From the NCBI GenBank assembly GCA_947374705.1, contig CANCDA010000028.1, positions 1-17,944 of the forward strand: 17,944 nt of DNA, read 5' to 3'. The stretch comes from Comamonadaceae bacterium (lineage in GTDB: Bacteria > Pseudomonadota > Gammaproteobacteria > Burkholderiales > Burkholderiaceae_C). The translations under genes were made by a program, and so were the position numbers. Below the pieces are notes generated by a model. That model searched no databases and had not been told where the DNA came from. It saw only the letters and a program-made list of their open reading frames with translations. Shown one piece after another: positions 7,379 through 15,001 of the stretch (positions are counted from its first letter, which is position 1; every line of letters begins with the position of its first letter).

Positions 7379-8260
7379 ATGCCTTCGCGCCAAGTCGCTT
7401 TTCTGGGCCTGGGCGTCATGGGTTATCCCATGGCAGGACATCTGGCGCTGGCCGGGCATCAGGTCACAGTCTACAACCGCACACCCGCCAAGGCGCAAAC
7501 CTGGTGCGACGAGTTTGCCCGCAGCGTCGCACCTCGACAGGCCGCCACACCCCGCTTGGCCGTGCAGGACGCCGACTTCGTGTTCGCCTGCGTCGGCAAT
7601 GACGACGACTTGCGCAGCATCACGCTGGGCCCTGAGGGCGCTTTTGCAGGCATGAAATCCAGTGCGGTTTTTGTCGATCACACCACCGCTTCAGCACAAG
7701 TGGCGCGAGAGCTCTTCGCCGCCGCTCAAGCCCAAGGCCTGCACTTCATCGATGCGCCGGTCTCAGGTGGGCAAGCGGGCGCGCAAAACGGTGCGCTAAC
7801 GGTGATGTGCGGTGGTGATGCCGCGGCCTTTGCAGCGGCTCATCCGGTCACCATGGCCTTCTCGCGCGCCGTCACTCACGTGGGGGCCAGTGGCGCGGGC
7901 CAATTGGCCAAGATGGTGAACCAGATTTGCGTGGCCGGTGTCATTCAAGGCCTGGCCGAAGGCATTGCCTTTGGTCAACAGGCCGGGTTGGACATGAACC
8001 AGGTACTGGACGTCATCAGCAAAGGCGCAGCCCAAAGCTGGCAGATGGAAAACCGGGGCAAGACCATGGTGGCCGACCAGTTCGACTTTGGCTTTGCCGT
8101 GGACTGGATGCGCAAAGACTTGGGTCTGTTGCTGGACGAAGCCCGCCGCAATGGGTCGCGCTTGCCCGTCACGGCCCTGCTCGATCAGTTCTACGCCGAT
8201 GTTCAGCAGATGGGTGGCCAGCGCTGGGACACGTCGAGTTTGATTAAGCGCTTGAAGTGA
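7379..8260 (+). CDS. NAD(P)-dependent beta-hydroxyacid dehydrogenase (3-hydroxyisobutyrate dehydrogenase family)
   Basis: Cytoplasmic oxidoreductase of the 3-hydroxyisobutyrate/6-phosphogluconate dehydrogenase superfamily, which oxidises beta-hydroxyacids or reduces the matching semialdehydes. At 293 residues it is of family length. The Rossmann motif GLGVMG is at 10-15, the substrate-binding signature DAPVSGGQAGAQNG begins at D125, and the catalytic lysine in GQLAKMVNQ is K178, with N181 three residues on. The exact substrate cannot be told from sequence; tartronate semialdehyde, succinic semialdehyde or 3-hydroxyisobutyrate are all possible. The start is uncertain. I took the ATG at 7379, eight residues before the Rossmann motif, as in relatives; ATG 7346 and TTG 7325 are also in frame, and none has a good ribosome site. 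It may be read through from pilU, 50 nt upstream. It converges with dolP, with 12 nt between stops. Confidence 0.9.
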   Translation: MPSRQVAFLGLGVMGYPMAGHLALAGHQVTVYNRTPAKAQTWCDEFARSVAPRQAATPRLAVQDADFVFACVGNDDDLRSITLGPEGAFAGMKSSAVFVDHTTASAQVARELFAAAQAQGLHFIDAPVSGGQAGAQNGALTVMCGGDAAAFAAAHPVTMAFSRAVTHVGASGAGQLAKMVNQICVAGVIQGLAEGIAFGQQAGLDMNQVLDVISKGAAQSWQMENRGKTMVADQFDFGFAVDWMRKDLGLLLDEARRNGSRLPVTALLDQFYADVQQMGGQRWDTSSLIKRLK

Positions 8261-8272
8261 TCACCGTTCGCC

Positions 8273-8911
8273 CTACGGCTTGACTTCGTTAGTCGCAGGC
8301 TTGGGCAGCAGGTTTTGTAACTCGACGTCCGTGATGATTTCCATCACGCGCACCACTTTTTGCACACCGCTCGTCCCACGCACTACTTCAGTGGCGAGCT
8401 CGGCTTCTCGCTGCGTGACACGACCCATCAAGTAGGTGGTGCCGCGCTCGGTCACCACCTTGAAGGCGCTGGCGTACAGGTCTTTTTCATCCACCATGGC
8501 GGCTTTGACCCGACCCGTGGTCAACGTGTCTGAGGTGCGTTGAGACAGGGTGGTGTTGCCCATCACAGCCAGCTCATTGACGATGACGCGCACATTGGCC
8601 ACCTGTGAGACCACCTGCTCCACCAGCTGTTTGGTTTGCTCAGTTGGGACCTCGCCCGTGAGCAGCACTTGACGGTTGTAGCTGGTGATGTTGACGTGGC
8701 CCCGGTCTGTCAGCGTGTCGCGCACGCGGGTGTTAGCGCGCACTTCAATGCCTTCATCTTCGAGTTGCGTGCCCGCTGTTCGGCGATCGACCGCCACCAG
8801 ACCACCCATCATGGCGCCGCCCAACACCACGGGGAAGCAGGCGCTCAAAGATGCGACGCAAATGCTTGCGAGCAACAGCTTGAGGCTCAAATGTTGAAAT
8901 GTTGATTTCAT
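8273..8911 (-). CDS. dolP: Outer-membrane lipoprotein with two BON domains (DolP/YraP)
   Basis: Outer-membrane lipoprotein whose E. coli counterpart supports envelope integrity and BAM function at division sites. The 212-residue protein starts with a lipoprotein signal ending in the lipobox L22-S-A-C25, and F26 at +2 does not suggest inner-membrane retention. Two BON domains follow at about 52-117 (pattern VNITSYNRQVLLTGEV) and 126-193 (VVTERGTTYLMGRVTQREAE). The motif RTAGTQLEDEGIEVRAN just before the first domain closely matches E. coli YraP. The ATG at 8911 forms an ATGA overlap with the diaA-like stop, so the two are probably translationally coupled. The same pair, diaA-yraP, is adjacent in E. 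coli, which supports the naming. Confidence 0.93.
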   Translation of the reverse strand: MKSTFQHLSLKLLLASICVASLSACFPVVLGGAMMGGLVAVDRRTAGTQLEDEGIEVRANTRVRDTLTDRGHVNITSYNRQVLLTGEVPTEQTKQLVEQVVSQVANVRVIVNELAVMGNTTLSQRTSDTLTTGRVKAAMVDEKDLYASAFKVVTERGTTYLMGRVTQREAELATEVVRGTSGVQKVVRVMEIITDVELQNLLPKPATNEVKP

Positions 8912-9507
8912 GTGGGTGTTTCCTGTTCGCCCATCAGTTGGGCATCGACGCCGTCGCAAAGGCAATGCAGCGTTAAGAGGTGAACTTCCTGGATGCGCGC
9001 AGTGCGCTCGTGCGGCACGCAGACGTGCACATCGGTATCGCGCAGCGCATGGTTCATCTTGCCGCCGCCGCGCCCAGTGAGTGCCACCACGGTCATCTCG
9101 CGCTCATGCGCGGCCTCCACCGCAGCCAGCACATTGGCTGAGTTGCCACTGGTGGTGATGGCCAGCAACACGTCCCCGGGTTGCCCCAGGGCGCGTACCT
9201 GGCGCGAGAAGATGACGTTGAAGTCGTAGTCGTTGGCAATGGCGGTGATGATGGACGAGTCAGTCGTCAGGGCAATCGCGCCCAACTCCGGTCGTTCGCG
9301 CTCAAAGCGGCCCACAAACTCCGCTGCAAAGTGCTGCGCATCAGCGGCTGAGCCTCCGTTGCCGCAGGCGAGTACCTTGCCCCCGCTGGTCACGCAATTC
9401 AGGATGGCCTGCACCGCCGAGGCGATAGGTTTTGCAAGGACTTGTGCCGCCTGGTACTTCAGGTCAGCACTGTCGATAAAGTGTTGTTGGATGCGTTGCT
9501 CTAGCAT
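8908..9507 (-). CDS. diaA: SIS-domain protein, DiaA/GmhA (phosphoheptose isomerase) type
   Basis: One SIS domain, 199 residues. Two relatives fit: DiaA, which binds DnaA and promotes initiation in E. coli, and GmhA, which isomerises sedoheptulose 7-phosphate for LPS heptose. The overall wording favours DiaA: FERERPELGAIALTTDSSIITAIAND, RQVRALGQPGDVLLAI and LLTLHCLCDGVDAQL all track E. coli DiaA, and the downstream gene is dolP. Yet the catalytic positions of GmhA are retained: E63 in HFAAEF (with H59) and H176 in RIQEVH, and the phosphate loop reads GNGGSAADA (49-57). It may therefore be an active isomerase, or both. The ATG at 9507 was chosen because relatives start at this LEQRI-like position; the open frame upstream to 9738 has no family similarity. 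The ribosome site is weak. Confidence 0.88.
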   Translation of the reverse strand: MLEQRIQQHFIDSADLKYQAAQVLAKPIASAVQAILNCVTSGGKVLACGNGGSAADAQHFAAEFVGRFERERPELGAIALTTDSSIITAIANDYDFNVIFSRQVRALGQPGDVLLAITTSGNSANVLAAVEAAHEREMTVVALTGRGGGKMNHALRDTDVHVCVPHERTARIQEVHLLTLHCLCDGVDAQLMGEQETPT

Positions 9508-9724
9508 AGGGGGATGATAACCGGGCGCACCGAGCCTTGCCCAGCCGACCCGATCGCATCTTCGCTTTGCAAAGAAGGGAAAACCCCCGGTGCCAAACTG
9601 AAGTACGCGGCTACACTCACGCCACTCCCCACGGCGCACAAGCGCCGTACGAGAGGAACCGAGAAGGCAACGCGCTGGTTTAATAAAATCAAATAACTGC
9701 ACATCCAAAGTAGATGGGCTCTCC
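9508..9724 (+). promoter_or_regulatory. Leader region between diaA and the TSUP gene; candidate small transcript or attenuator
   Basis: Non-coding spacer that must also hold the minus-strand diaA promoter. On the plus strand a possible promoter is GTGCCA (9590-9595), 16 nt, TACACT (9612-9617). A second is the extended -10 TGGTTTAAT (9676-9684). A perfect 7-bp hairpin, ACGGCGC (9631-9637) and GCGCCGT (9642-9648) with an ACAA loop, lies between them. CCCGGTGCC at 9586-9594 repeats the 3' arm of the terminator at 9725-9749 and could pair with its 5' arm. Either promoter would give a 65-130 nt RNA ending at that terminator. All assignments here are inference. Confidence 0.35.
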
Positions 9725-9757
9725 AAGGCACCGGCCAACCCGGTGCCTTTTGTTTTT
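9725..9757 (+). terminator. Strong intrinsic terminator just before the TSUP gene
   Basis: A perfect 10-bp stem, AAGGCACCGG (9725-9734) and CCGGTGCCTT (9740-9749), has a CCAAC loop and is followed by TTGTTTTTC on the plus strand. The minus strand lacks a T run, so it acts in the plus direction. No plus-strand protein gene lies upstream (diaA is on the minus strand), so it must end a non-coding transcript or attenuate the TSUP gene that starts 23 nt downstream. Confidence 0.85.
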
Positions 9758-9779
9758 CTTTCATGCCTTTGAAACGCCC

Positions 9780-10538
9780 ATGGAACTGATTCTGGTCACG
9801 CTGGCCTCTGCACTGGCCGGGTTTATTGATTCGATTGTGGGCGGCGGGGGGTTGATCCTCGTGCCTGCGCTGTTTGCCGCCTACCCGGGCGCGCACGCGG
9901 CCACCTTGCTGGGCACCAACAAGTCGGCCTCGGTGTGGGGCACGCTGTTTGCCGCTGCGCAGTACAGCCGCCGGGTGAGCCTGCCCTGGCCCACGCTGTG
10001 GCCTGCCATGTTGGCCAGCGCCTTGGGCTCTTTCGCCGGGGCTTGGCTGCTGACGTTGATCTCACCGCAGTTGCTGCGCCAGTTTTTGCCCCTTGTGCTG
10101 GTGGTTTTGTTGCTCTACACCTTGGCCAAAAAAGAATTGGGGCGCACGCACGCACCGCGCTTTGCCGGGCGCAGGGAGGCGGTGGTCGCTTCACTCATTG
10201 CCTTGGTGCTGGGCACCTATGACGGGTTTTTTGGCCCTGGCACGGGCAGCTTTTTTGTCTTCCTGCTGGTGCGCTGGCTGGGCTACGATTTCTTGAACGC
10301 CACGGCCTGCACCAAGCTGCTCAACCTCAGCAGCAACCTGGCCGCGCTGATCTTGTTGGCGCTCAAAGGCCATGTCTGGTGGCACATGGCGCTGGGTCTG
10401 GCGCTGGCCAATGTGGCAGGCAGTTTGTTGGGTACGCGCATGGCGCTCAAACACGGCGCGGGCTTTGTACGGCTGGCTTTTATCGGGGTGGTGAGCGCCC
10501 TGATTTTGAAGACCGGTTTCGATGCACTTCATCTGTGA
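9780..10538 (+). CDS. TSUP-family (TauE/SafE) membrane permease, YfcA-like
   Basis: Inner-membrane protein of the TSUP (DUF81, TauE/SafE) family, which is linked to export or uptake of sulfur-containing or organic anions; the substrate here is unknown. At 252 residues with about seven or eight hydrophobic segments it is of normal size. The two inverted family repeats are visible: AGFIDSIVGGGGLILVPAL from residue 13, and GTYDGFFGPGTGSF from residue 145. The later stretch TKLLNLSSNLAALILL also matches E. coli YfcA. The start at ATG 9780 gives the usual MELILVTL... beginning; a longer open frame to 9714 would translate the terminator hairpin and is rejected. No good ribosome site is visible. The terminator 23 nt upstream suggests regulated read-through or a promoter very close to the start. 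Confidence 0.92.
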   Translation: MELILVTLASALAGFIDSIVGGGGLILVPALFAAYPGAHAATLLGTNKSASVWGTLFAAAQYSRRVSLPWPTLWPAMLASALGSFAGAWLLTLISPQLLRQFLPLVLVVLLLYTLAKKELGRTHAPRFAGRREAVVASLIALVLGTYDGFFGPGTGSFFVFLLVRWLGYDFLNATACTKLLNLSSNLAALILLALKGHVWWHMALGLALANVAGSLLGTRMALKHGAGFVRLAFIGVVSALILKTGFDALHL

Positions 10539-10571
10539 GCTAGCTGTGAGTTTGGCGACAAAAGACCTCGC

Positions 10572-10577
10572 TATGAT
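10572..10577 (+). promoter_or_regulatory. Possible -10 box for the Bug-type gene
   Basis: TATGAT matches the -10 consensus at five of six bases and lies 33 nt before the start of the binding-protein gene, which would give a short leader holding GGAG at 10601-10604. No -35 box at normal spacing is convincing (TTTGGCGACA is nearby), so confidence is low. Confidence 0.3.
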
Positions 10578-10610
10578 GGCGCCAGCCTTACCCATTCACC
10601 GGAGTGCGAC

Positions 10611-11585
10611 ATGACTTTTTTACCAAAGCTGACTGTAGTGCTGTTGCTGGTTACCGTCACGGCCACCACCCACGCCCAAACGCCCAAAGATTATCCGAGC
10701 AAGCCGATCAAGATGGTCGTGTCCTTTCCGCCCGGTGGGCCGACTGACAACAGCATTCGAATGATGACTGAGAAGCTCGGTGAGCTATTGAAGCAATCGG
10801 TTTTTGTAGAAAACAAAGCCGGTGCGGCGGGGAATGTGGGCGCACAATTCGTCGCTACTGCGCCGCCTGATGGCTATACGTTTTTGGTCACTTCGTCGGC
10901 CTACGCCGTCAACCCCAGTCTGTACGGTGCCAAGGCGGGCTACAACCCCGATAAAGATTTCATCCCGGTCGTTGTGCTGTCCACCCAGCCCAATGTCATC
11001 TCGGTCAATGAAAAAGTGCCAGTCAACAGCTTGGCCGAACTCAAGCTGTATGCAGCCAATGGCAAAGCCTCCTTCTCGTCACCAGGCAGTGGAACCACCC
11101 CGCACTTGACATGTGAAAACATCTTCCGCGTGATGTGGAAGTCTGACATTGTTCATGTTCCCTACAAAGGGGCAGGCCCAGCCTCTTTGGCCGTGGTGAG
11201 TGGTGAAACGCCGGTGGGCTGTACGGCCGCATTTGGCGTTTACCAGTTTGCCAAGCAAGGCAAAGTCAAGCTACTAGGCATCTCCAGTGAGAAGCGATTG
11301 TCCAGTCTGCCCCACGTGCCGACCTTCGCCGAGTTGGGTTACGCCGACATCAACGACTACACTTGGACCACCGTCTTTGCCCCTGCCGGTACACCCACAG
11401 CCGTGATTGACAAGATGAACCGTGCCATGAACCAAATTTTGGAGATGCCGGAGTTCAAAACCAAGTTTGACAATGGGGGGTTGTTGACCGTGGGTGGCTC
11501 ACCCGCAGAAACCGCGGCCTACATCACCAGTGAAATCGCGCACTGGAGCAAGATCGTTAAAAGCACGGGCGCCAAGGCGGACTGA
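10611..11585 (+). CDS. Bug-family (TctC-like) periplasmic solute-binding protein
   Basis: Secreted binding protein of the Bug/tripartite tricarboxylate receptor family, which binds carboxylates or related small molecules in the periplasm. The 324-residue length is typical. A signal peptide covers residues 1-22 (K6, hydrophobic core, THA before Q23). The mature N terminus has the family pattern YPSKPIKMVVSFPPGGPTD (28-46), whose Gly-rich loop and D46 contact the ligand in solved relatives, followed later by NKAGAAGNVGAQFVA and VPYKGAGPA. ATG 10611 has GGAG six nt upstream. No TctA/TctB membrane partners are in the window, so this is one of the many orphan Bug proteins of Burkholderiales. It converges on mrdA with only six bases between the stop codons and no terminator. 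Confidence 0.94.
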   Translation: MTFLPKLTVVLLLVTVTATTHAQTPKDYPSKPIKMVVSFPPGGPTDNSIRMMTEKLGELLKQSVFVENKAGAAGNVGAQFVATAPPDGYTFLVTSSAYAVNPSLYGAKAGYNPDKDFIPVVVLSTQPNVISVNEKVPVNSLAELKLYAANGKASFSSPGSGTTPHLTCENIFRVMWKSDIVHVPYKGAGPASLAVVSGETPVGCTAAFGVYQFAKQGKVKLLGISSEKRLSSLPHVPTFAELGYADINDYTWTTVFAPAGTPTAVIDKMNRAMNQILEMPEFKTKFDNGGLLTVGGSPAETAAYITSEIAHWSKIVKSTGAKAD

Positions 11586-11591
11586 TGAAAC

Positions 11592-13544
11592 TCAACGCAC
11601 CGGTGGCCAAGGCACCTCAGCCGCTAGCCTCGGTTTGCCCATCGGCGCGCCCGCCTTGCCCAACTTGACGGCAGCCATATCTTCTTCGTTGGGGTATTGG
11701 CCGAGCAGCCAGTAGTCAAACACGCGCCGCGCGATAGGGGCGGCGTGTTCGGCACCAAAGCCCGCGTTTTCCACCACCACGGCCAGGGCGATCTTGGGGT
11801 CATCGGCTGGGGCAAAGGCCATGTAGAGGGCGTGGTCGCGCTGGTGCTCTTCCATGTTCTTGGCGTTGTACTTTTCTTTTTGCCCAATGCCCACGGCTTG
11901 AGCCGTGCCGGTCTTGCCACCACTTAGATAGCCCGCCCCGGCAAATACGCGAGCCGAGGTGCCCTCTTGCGTCACACCGACCAGGGCTTTGCGGATGATG
12001 GCCACGTTTTCGGCGTTGTAGCCCAGGTCTTGCGCAGGCGATGGGGCTTGCATGATTTTGGTGTGGGTGACGGCATCTTGTGTGGCCACCACCAATTGGG
12101 GTGAATGCTTGATGCCACCATTGACCAAGGTGGCCGTGGCACTGGCCAGCTGCAGCATGGTGAAGGTGTTGTAGCCCTGGCCAATGCCCAGAGAAATCGT
12201 TTCACCGGCAAACCATTTTTTCTGTTCAGGGCGTTTGAAGTAACCGCGTTTCCAGGCCTGGCTGGGCAGCACGCCGCGCACTTCGCCCTGCACATCAATG
12301 CCGCTGAGTTGGCCAAAGCCCAGGGGCTTCATGAAGTCGTGAATGGCGTCCACGCCCAAGTCATTGGCCAGCGAGTAGTAATACACATTGCTGGACTTGA
12401 CGATGCTTAAGTACATGTCCACCGCGCCTAGGCCATGGTCGCCATGGCTGCGAAAGGTGTGACCACCAAAGTTCCACGAACCTGCGTCGTTGACGATGAA
12501 GGACGCGGAGCGCTTGCCGCTCTGTAAAGCCGCCATGGCCATGAAAGGCTTGTAGGTGGAGCCCGGCGGATAGGTGCCACGCAGGGCGCGGTTGAGCAGG
12601 GGTTTGTTGATGGAGCCGTTGAGCTCGTTCCAACTCTCCTGGTCGATGCCTTCGACAAACAGATTGGGGTCAAAAGTGGGCTTGCTCACAAAAGCCAGTA
12701 CCTGGCCGGTCTTGGGGTCCAGCGCCACCAGCGCACCGCGCCGATCACCAAACATGGTCTCGATCAGGTTTTGCAACTTGATGTCCACCGACAACATAAT
12801 GGTGTCGCCCGGTGTGGAGGGCTTGCTGGCCAGCCTGCGCATGGCTCGGCCCCCGGCCGAGGTCTCCACCTCTTCCACACCGGTGAGCCCGTGCAACTGG
12901 GTTTCAAAGCTTTGCTCCACGCCCAGTTTGCCGATGTACTCGGTGCCCCGGTAGTTGGCCTGCGCTTCATCGGTCCAGTCTTCCTGGGCCTTTTTTTCAG
13001 TCGGGTTGATACGACCGATGTAGCCAATCAAGTGACTGGCCAGCTCGCCACCGGGGTACTGGCGAAACAGGCGGGCTTTGATCTCCACCCCGGGAAAGCG
13101 AAAACGCTGCGCCGCAAAGCGGGCCACTTCTTCATCGGTCAAACGTGTGCGGATGGGCAGGGATTCGATGCCCTTGGTTTCTTCGCGTTGCTTTTTATAG
13201 CGCCGCTTGTCGCGTGCGGAGATGTCCAACACTTGCGACAAGTCTTCAATCGTCTGCTCAATATCGACCACTTTGGACGGCGTGATCTCGAGCGTGTAGG
13301 CTGAGTAGTTGGTGGCCAAGACAAGGCCATTGCGGTCCAAAATCAAACCACGATTGGGTACCACCGGCACGATGGCGGTGCGGTTGTTTTCAGCCTGCTC
13401 GTTCAGATCGTTATGACGCAACACCTGCAAGTAAACCAGCCTCAGCGCCAGCAGCACAAACAAAACCAGCATGAGCGCGGTAACCGTCAGCACCCGCAGC
13501 CGAAAGCGCGTCAAGTCCGCTTGGACGTTACGGAACTCGGTCAT
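11592..13544 (-). CDS. mrdA: Penicillin-binding protein 2 (peptidoglycan transpeptidase of the elongasome)
   Basis: Class B PBP that cross-links peptidoglycan during side-wall growth together with RodA and MreBCD. The 650-residue protein has a short cytoplasmic tail, one membrane anchor (about 18-38), a pedestal/dimerisation domain starting at the NRGLILDRNG motif, and the transpeptidase domain. The active-site motifs are intact: PGSTYKP with nucleophile S329, SSN at 384-386 and KTGT starting at K544. The ATG at 13544 overlaps the mreD stop as ATGA, supporting both the start and translational coupling. It is the last gene of the mre cluster here: instead of rodA, the convergent Bug gene follows after six bases. 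Confidence 0.98.
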   Translation of the reverse strand: MTEFRNVQADLTRFRLRVLTVTALMLVLFVLLALRLVYLQVLRHNDLNEQAENNRTAIVPVVPNRGLILDRNGLVLATNYSAYTLEITPSKVVDIEQTIEDLSQVLDISARDKRRYKKQREETKGIESLPIRTRLTDEEVARFAAQRFRFPGVEIKARLFRQYPGGELASHLIGYIGRINPTEKKAQEDWTDEAQANYRGTEYIGKLGVEQSFETQLHGLTGVEEVETSAGGRAMRRLASKPSTPGDTIMLSVDIKLQNLIETMFGDRRGALVALDPKTGQVLAFVSKPTFDPNLFVEGIDQESWNELNGSINKPLLNRALRGTYPPGSTYKPFMAMAALQSGKRSASFIVNDAGSWNFGGHTFRSHGDHGLGAVDMYLSIVKSSNVYYYSLANDLGVDAIHDFMKPLGFGQLSGIDVQGEVRGVLPSQAWKRGYFKRPEQKKWFAGETISLGIGQGYNTFTMLQLASATATLVNGGIKHSPQLVVATQDAVTHTKIMQAPSPAQDLGYNAENVAIIRKALVGVTQEGTSARVFAGAGYLSGGKTGTAQAVGIGQKEKYNAKNMEEHQRDHALYMAFAPADDPKIALAVVVENAGFGAEHAAPIARRVFDYWLLGQYPNEEDMAAVKLGKAGAPMGKPRLAAEVPWPPVR

Positions 13545-14071
13545 AACGGGCGGTGGTCATCCTGCTCCGGCGCGCGCCGCTGGGGCAAGAGCAAGATCAC
13601 ACTGACCAGCGGCCATAACAAAGACTCGATCATCGGGGCCAACAACAAGGAAAGGCCTGGGAAAGTGCCGCCCACCATCATGCGCACGGCCAGCTCCACA
13701 GCGTGGGCCACAAAAAACAAAGGTAAGACATGCAGGGCTTGTGAGGGCACAGGAAACCACAGCAGACGTCGATGGATGCTGGTGGCAAAAAAATTCAGCA
13801 CGGTGTAGGCCAGCGCGTTTTGACCCAGCACACTGCCCTGGTGAACGTCAATCACCAGTCCAAACATGAACGCAAGCCCCACGCCCACGCGTTGCGGCTG
13901 GTGGACACCCCAAAACACCAGCGTCACCGCCAGTACATCGGGCACCCACGCGGCACGCCCCCACAGGCCCATGTTTTGAAACAGGCTCCAAAGCAGGGCC
14001 ATCAACAAACTGCCCCAGATGAACAGGGGATTGGCGGGCAATAGCAACTGCTGGCCTTGTCGCATGATCAT
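13541..14071 (-). CDS. mreD: Rod shape-determining protein MreD
   Basis: Small integral inner-membrane protein of the elongasome that links MreC and MreB. It is 176 residues with about five or six hydrophobic segments. Recognisable family wording is the PDVLAVTLVFWGVHQPQRVG and FGLVIDVHQGSVLGQNALAY region, where the acidic residue followed by a GS(V)LG loop is conserved. The ATG at 14071 forms an ATGA overlap with the mreC stop; a second ATG two codons later is possible but would lose that coupling. Identity is strongly backed by position between mreC and mrdA. Confidence 0.96.
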   Translation of the reverse strand: MIMRQGQQLLLPANPLFIWGSLLMALLWSLFQNMGLWGRAAWVPDVLAVTLVFWGVHQPQRVGVGLAFMFGLVIDVHQGSVLGQNALAYTVLNFFATSIHRRLLWFPVPSQALHVLPLFFVAHAVELAVRMMVGGTFPGLSLLLAPMIESLLWPLVSVILLLPQRRAPEQDDHRPL

Positions 14072-14988
14072 GGTGCTGCGCCTTTCTTGCCGCTTTTCTG
14101 AACAACGTCAGGCACGGGTCGCGCTGGGATTTGTCCCGAAATCGGTTGCAAAACCATCACATGCAAAGCCCCATCCACACCCGCCAGCGGTGTGCAAAAG
14201 ATGTGGGCGAAGGCGGTCTCCACCCTGCGCTCAATCTTGTCCACGCGGGCCACTGGCAAGCCAGGTGGATAGACCCCGTCCACACCACTGGTCGTGAGCA
14301 CGTCGCCCACCTGCACATCGGCGTTGGACGCCATGAAACGCAGTTCCAGAGCATGGGCATGAGCGCCCGGGTCGCCAAAGGCGACCGCCCGCGCACCGGT
14401 GCGCACATTGAGCACGGGGATGGCCTGCTCGCGATCCGTGACCAGCGTGACTTCGCTGACCGACGGATAAACGCGCGTGACTTGGCCCAGCACGCCGCGT
14501 TCATCCAGCACAGGCGAGCCCGCACTCACACCTTGAAGGAAGCCTTTGTCAATCACCACTTTGCGCGAGTAAGCGTCGGCCGAGTCGTACAAGACCTGGG
14601 CCGCTTGCGACGGGGTGCTGATGCGCGCACGCAATTGCAGCATTTGCCGCAAACGCGCGTTCTCTAGCGTGAGTTGATCCACCTGGTTGGCACGTTGCGA
14701 TTGCAGACCGAGTTTGTGTCGCGCCGCATCCGCGGTGGACTGCGACACCTTCAAGGACTCAAAGTAGCTGCCGACCTCTTCCGCCAAGAACACAGGCCGC
14801 ATCACCAGCCACTGAACCGGGTACACCACCGCAGCCAGTGCGATGCGCAGAGGCTGCGTGAGCTTGAAACGCGTGTCAGCCACCATGAGAAACAGCGCCA
14901 AAGCGCTGAACACAATCAGTTTGGAAAGTGCCGACGCGCCTTGTCGAAAAAAAGGCGGCGGCGATCGATCAAGAGTGCCTAAAGGCAT
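14068..14988 (-). CDS. mreC: Rod shape-determining protein MreC
   Basis: Bitopic inner-membrane protein whose periplasmic domain activates PBP2/RodA. At 306 residues it has a short cytoplasmic N terminus (LDRSPPPFFRQG, typical of MreC), a membrane segment at about 22-38, a coiled coil around 85-120 (LTLENARLRQMLQL) and the two beta-barrel domains, with KVVIDKGFLQGVSAGSPVLDERGVLGQV and the VLTTSGVDGVYPPGLPVARV block as family landmarks. The C terminus is Pro/Lys-rich and poorly conserved. It starts 13 nt after the mreB stop; the ribosome site is weak, so coupling to mreB translation is likely. Confidence 0.97.
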   Translation of the reverse strand: MPLGTLDRSPPPFFRQGASALSKLIVFSALALFLMVADTRFKLTQPLRIALAAVVYPVQWLVMRPVFLAEEVGSYFESLKVSQSTADAARHKLGLQSQRANQVDQLTLENARLRQMLQLRARISTPSQAAQVLYDSADAYSRKVVIDKGFLQGVSAGSPVLDERGVLGQVTRVYPSVSEVTLVTDREQAIPVLNVRTGARAVAFGDPGAHAHALELRFMASNADVQVGDVLTTSGVDGVYPPGLPVARVDKIERRVETAFAHIFCTPLAGVDGALHVMVLQPISGQIPARPVPDVVQKSGKKGAAP

Positions 14989-15001
14989 GAAGCCATCAAC
15001 T

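Noticed and set aside
8261..8285. A possible terminator between the dehydrogenase gene and dolP
   Set aside because: Only a 4-bp CCGT/ACGG stem is present with no T run.
9508..9738. Upstream extension of the diaA-like reading frame
   Set aside because: The extra 77 codons have no family similarity, run through the terminator and hairpin region, and relatives start at the 9507 position.
9501..9896. A 131-codon minus-strand open frame spanning the diaA-TSUP spacer
   Set aside because: It overlaps the TSUP start and the terminator, is rich in Arg/Gln and has no recognisable motif.
14131..14667. A 178-codon plus-strand open frame opposite mreC
   Set aside because: It is antisense to a confident mreC and His/Arg-rich, a typical shadow.
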